A DNA stretch of 22,216 bases, from the IMG/VR virus record IMGVR_UViG_3300050821_003551, positions 1 through 22,216 of that record; one strand, given 5' to 3'. Shown piece by piece: positions 19,459 through 22,216 of the stretch; position 1 is the first letter of the stretch, and each line of letters starts with the position of its first letter. The translations under genes were made by a program, and so were the position numbers. The notes under the pieces are model-generated. The model was not told where the DNA came from and searched no databases. It saw only the letters and a list, made by a program, of their open reading frames with translations. The DNA comes from a virus.

Positions 19459-22216
19459 CAGGCCAGCCTCGCTTCCAGCGCCTCGATGCGCGCCATCGCC
19501 TCCTGCAAAGCCTTGGTCAGCGCCGCGACCACCATGTTCATGTTGGGCGCTTGGATGAGATCGGGATCATCCTTGACCCCGGTCGCGGCGGTTTCGCCCA
19601 GCGTCTCTTGCAGCTCGTGGGCGACGAAGCCCCAGCGCTCGCGAGGGTCTGCCTCAAGCAGCGGGCGGACATTCTGAGCGGCGCCACGCGCCGCCGTCTC
19701 TTTCTGCCGGTAGCGGATCGGCTTAAGCGCCTTGACACGATCCCAAGTCGATGCGAGCGGCGCGATGTTCTCCTTGATCCGGTAGTCGCAAGCGGGATTG
19801 CCGAAGTCGAGCGACGTCCAGAATTGATAGGCAGCGGCTCCGTAAGACCAACCGCCCATGTAATAGCGGCCGTTGCTGCTCTGACCGAATTGGCTCGCGA
19901 ACTGATTATTGACGATGTAGGTCGCGAAGCAGTCGTAGTTCTCGTCTGCGCTCATGACGAAAGAGCTGAAACCGGCTTGGCCTAGCCCTCCGGGCGCGAT
20001 GTCGAAGTTCTGGTTGCCAGTGAAATTCGCCGCATTGTTGCAATTGAAGGGGCCGAAGAGGCCCGTCCCGTTGCAAGTGAGGTCGCCGTTGATCGTCGTC
20101 GCGCCGGTTTCGCGATTGATCGAGACCGGGGTGAACGTCGCCGTGGCGTCGTCATTCCACAGCGTGATACCGAAATCCGCTTCCGCCGAGCTATCCCCGA
20201 GGCAAATCTGCCAGCGGTAAAGCCCCGCCTTTTCCGATGTGATGTAACAGCCGAAGTCACCGCCAGGATCGCTAATGGCGAGCTGACCCATGTTGCCGTC
20301 AAGGCCCTCCAACGTGAGAAGGGTTTCCGCTGTCAGCGCCCCGCTGATCGTCCCGCCGCTTTGCCATCCGGCGTCGGATCGCAGGTAAGCGGTCCCGTCG
20401 CTCGGCGCGTCGCCGAAAGTGCCGCCGATTGGACCTTGCGGGCCGGTCGCGCCCATCGGCCCCGCTGGGCCCGGGCCGCCCAGGTTGTTGTTGGCGATCA
20501 CCCATTGCGAGGTGTTGGCGTCGCTGTACCAGACATAGAGCTGGCCGCCGGTCGTATCCCACCACATCTGCCCGACCATCGGGTTCGCCGGCGGGGTCGC
20601 GCCAACCTGGACCGCCGAAGCGCCCTGCGCCCACGACAGATTGCCAGCGCCATTGGTGGTGAGCACATAGCCCTGCGAACCGCCGCCCAGCTGGAAGTTG
20701 ACCGGACCAGCGAGGATGATCCCGGCGGTGAAGGCAGTGCCGCCCGACACCGTGCCGCCAGTCAGCGGCAGGTAGTTCGCCAGCGCCGAAGCGGCGGCGC
20801 GCGAGGTGTCGGTCGGATGGACGTGATCGCCGCGCGACCACAGCGCCGAAGATCCGGGCGCAGCCGTGCCGTCCATCGCCGGGTTCAAGGGCGAGGGCGC
20901 GGGCGGGAGCGGGACGAAGATCAGGCCATCGGTGCCGAGCGTGGCGTTGTTGGCGGCATTGGCCGAGACGGCGGTTGGCCCGGGCGGCCCTTGCGCTCCA
21001 GCTGATCCAGGCGCACCGGCCGGTCCCGTCGGGCCGTTCGCGCCCGGAGGTCCGGCAGCGCCAGCCGGTCCGGCTGGCCCCTGCACCGGGCCGACATTGA
21101 TCCAGCCATTGGGCGTGAAACCGGTCCCGGTATAGACCCAAATATCGTTGTTGCCAGTGTACATCAGCCCCCAGCCGATTTGCATCTGGAAGTCGGCAGC
21201 TGGCCAGCCGGTGGTGGTGTCCCAGCCAGCCGGAATGAGGCCGTCCAAGGGAGGCGCGCTATCCGGCGTGGTGAACTCCCCGACGATGACGGCGCTCTGG
21301 CCGTCCGCGCCCTCCGGGCCGGTGTCGCCAGTATCGCCCTGCGGCCCCTGAGCGCCGGTCGGGCCTTCGATCCCCTGCGGCCCCGGCGGTCCCATCGGGC
21401 CATCGGGGCCAACGATGCCTTGAACCCCTTGATCGCCTTGCGGACCGACCGGGCCTTCCGGACCAGCGCCGCCAGGAACGCCCTGCGGGCCGGTCGGGCC
21501 TGAGGCTCCAACTGGCCCCGGCTCGCCAGCAGGACCGATGACGCCCTGATCGCCCTGCGGGCCAGTTGGACCCTGCGGTCCCGGCACCCCCTGGATGCCT
21601 TGCGGTCCCGGCGGCCCCTCGACTTGCCCGAGGCTGATCCAGCCCGCGGGCGTGATCGATGAGCCGACGAACAGCCACACCCAGCTGGTGTTGGCGTCGA
21701 CCAGCGCCTGCCCCGGCTGCATCTGTATGGCGTTCGGCGGGTTGCCGGGGCTGTCCCAATCGGCGGGAAGGTTGCCGTTCGGTGGCAGCGTCGAAGGGTC
21801 TTGGACGCTGAACGATCCGATGATGATGCCGGTCTGCCCCGGCGGGCCTTGATCGCCCTCGACGCCCTGCGGCCCCTCCGGACCTTCCGGCCCTTGCGGG
21901 CCGTCGACGCCTTGGATGCCCTGAGCGCCAGGAGGGCCGGCGATGCCCTGCGGGCCAGTCGATCCCTGCGGCCCCACTGCGCCTGCTGGGCCCACCGGCC
22001 CCTGATCGCCTTGCGCACCCCTTGGCCCCTGCACGCCCTGCGGCCCTGTGGCCCCCGTAGGCCCCTGCAAACCCGGAGGGCCGGATAGCGCCCCAAGGTT
22101 CACCCAGCCGGTGTCGTCCCATTCGGTGCCGACGTAGCCCCAGAGCATGCCGGTCAGGGTGTGGAGGAGGGCTTGCCCGGGATAGAATTGCAGCGGCGAG
22201 ATCGGGTTGTTCTGGC
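19458..22216 (-). CDS. Long modular collagen-like tail fibre ending in an S74-type chaperone (5-prime end outside window)
   Basis: The frame has no stop between the ATG at 22148 and the right edge, and the 22 codons before that ATG ([14 protein letters not shown]...) continue a module repeated further along. The true start therefore lies outside, and at least 918 residues are visible. In order there are: a spacer domain; collagen-like block 1 (21828-22082); a second spacer; block 2 (21300-21617); a third spacer; block 3 (20976-21080); [19 protein letters not shown]; a WWDT...YVWYSD...QWVIANN module; a short fourth Gly-X-Y stretch (20421-20480); a beta region; and a C-terminal S74-type domain ([35 protein letters not shown]) with a terminal coiled coil ([12 protein letters not shown]). 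The S74 domain would guide trimerisation, but its usual first Ser is Cys. It probably acts as a long receptor-binding fibre. Confidence 0.8.
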   Translation of the reverse strand, partial: QNNPISPLQFYPGQALLHTLTGMLWGYVGTEWDDTGWVNLGALSGPPGLQGPTGATGPQGVQGPRGAQGDQGPVGPAGAVGPQGSTGPQGIAGPPGAQGIQGVDGPQGPEGPEGPQGVEGDQGPPGQTGIIIGSFSVQDPSTLPPNGNLPADWDSPGNPPNAIQMQPGQALVDANTSWVWLFVGSSITPAGWISLGQVEGPPGPQGIQGVPGPQGPTGPQGDQGVIGPAGEPGPVGASGPTGPQGVPGGAGPEGPVGPQGDQGVQGIVGPDGPMGPPGPQGIEGPTGAQGPQGDTGDTGPEGADGQSAVIVGEFTTPDSAPPLDGLIPAGWDTTTGWPAADFQMQIGWGLMYTGNNDIWVYTGTGFTPNGWINVGPVQGPAGPAGAAGPPGANGPTGPAGAPGSAGAQGPPGPTAVSANAANNATLGTDGLIFVPLPPAPSPLNPAMDGTAAPGSSALWSRGDHVHPTDTSRAAASALANYLPLTGGTVSGGTAFTAGIILAGPVNFQLGGGSQGYVLTTNGAGNLSWAQGASAVQVGATPPANPMVGQMWWDTTGGQLYVWYSDANTSQWVIANNNLGGPGPAGPMGATGPQGPIGGTFGDAPSDGTAYLRSDAGWQSGGTISGALTAETLLTLEGLDGNMGQLAISDPGGDFGCYITSEKAGLYRWQICLGDSSAEADFGITLWNDDATATFTPVSINRETGATTINGDLTCNGTGLFGPFNCNNAANFTGNQNFDIAPGGLGQAGFSSFVMSADENYDCFATYIVNNQFASQFGQSSNGRYYMGGWSYGAAAYQFWTSLDFGNPACDYRIKENIAPLASTWDRVKALKPIRYRQKETAARGAAQNVRPLLEADPRERWGFVAHELQETLGETAATGVKDDPDLIQAPNMNMVVAALTKALQEAMARIEALEARLA
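20976..21080 (-). repeat. Collagen-like Gly-X-Y block 3 of the long fibre
   Basis: About 12 Gly-X-Y triplets rich in GPA, GAA and GPP units follow the third spacer domain. A short further Gly-X-Y stretch occurs at 20421-20480 in the same gene. Confidence 0.8.
21084..21293 (-). repeat. Third copy of the fibre spacer domain
   Basis: About 70 residues starting [12 protein letters not shown] and ending GWINVGPV, between collagen-like blocks 2 and 3. It has the same landmarks as the other two copies but has diverged to perhaps half identity by eye. Confidence 0.7.
21300..21617 (-). repeat. Collagen-like Gly-X-Y block 2 of the long fibre
   Basis: About 35 Gly-X-Y triplets with frequent GPQ, GDQ, GPE and GPT units lie between the second and third spacer domains. 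Codons vary from unit to unit, so the repeat is kept at protein level more than at DNA level. Confidence 0.85.
21621..21827 (-). repeat. Second copy of the fibre spacer domain
   Basis: About 69 residues starting [11 protein letters not shown] and ending GWISLGQV. It aligns by eye with copies at 21084-21293 and 22086-22216: IIIGSF / VIVGEF; P-DG/NG-PA-WD; QMQPG / QMQIG / [23 protein letters not shown] / [18 protein letters not shown] / [18 protein letters not shown]. Confidence 0.7.
21828..22082 (-). repeat. Collagen-like Gly-X-Y block 1 of the long fibre
   Basis: About 28 Gly-X-Y triplets ([18 protein letters not shown] and similar units) follow the first visible spacer domain. The block ends at GQTG just before the second spacer. 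Confidence 0.85.
22086..22216 (-). repeat. First visible copy of the fibre spacer domain (cut by edge)
   Basis: The visible part begins [16 protein letters not shown] and ends GWVNLGAL. It corresponds to the second half of the other spacer copies, which shows that the reading frame continues past the window. Confidence 0.65.

Noticed and set aside
19057-22082. CRISPR-like regular DNA repeats
   Set aside because: The repetition follows Gly-X-Y codons in an open frame; there are no constant repeats separated by unique spacers.
22148-22148. ATG as start of the long fibre gene
   Set aside because: The 22 codons before it stay in frame to the window edge and match the start of the spacer repeat, so the ATG is internal.

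Overview
The window is a high-GC, densely packed stretch of a tailed phage or prophage with podovirus-like virion genes. The codon use and the protein families (a tail-fibre-domain virion protein of the kind common in Rhizobiales phages, and a small exported protein with a CHRFARWYYPWP-type sequence) suggest an alphaproteobacterial host, perhaps Bradyrhizobium-like. The host is inferred, not shown. I see no integrase, tRNA, att site, insertion sequence or CRISPR array, so whether this is a free phage or a prophage cannot be decided here.

Layout. From 1 to about 1973 a run of small plus-strand genes encodes short proteins of unknown function: one exported, one Cys-rich putative metal binder, the rest featureless. 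Two hairpins (793-835, 1077-1101) and a nested dyad (1636-1679) divide this run. It converges at about 2000 on a long minus-strand operon that fills the rest of the window and enters from the right edge. Most junctions in that operon overlap by 1 or 4 nt or have gaps under 10 nt.

Read in its direction of transcription (right to left) the operon encodes: a long collagen-like tail fibre ending in an S74-type chaperone (cut by the window edge); a second collagen-like fibre with a sugar-binding-like C-terminal half; a tail-collar protein with five HxH repeats; a coiled-coil protein; an adaptor-like protein; a tiny protein; a large tail hub/nozzle-like protein; three small virion-associated proteins; a GNAT-fold protein; a 1931-residue virion protein carrying an S74-like segment and a lytic-transglycosylase-like domain; a 669-residue putative internal or ejection protein; a second tail-collar protein; a tiny membrane protein; a holin-like three-helix protein; and, last, a stand-alone LuxR-type DNA-binding protein. 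A small membrane protein (3836-4039) lies on the opposite strand inside the operon, with its own promoter-like and ribosome-binding signals.

Together the minus-strand genes would build the connector, tail hub, DNA-delivery proteins and receptor-binding fibres, followed by a membrane/lysis and regulatory tail end. Portal, capsid and terminase genes are not in view and probably lie to the right. The points most worth a second look are the modular fibre with three related spacer domains, the Ser-to-Cys change in its S74 motif, the internal S74 motif of the giant protein, the LuxR-type regulator at the end of the late operon, and the antisense membrane gene.
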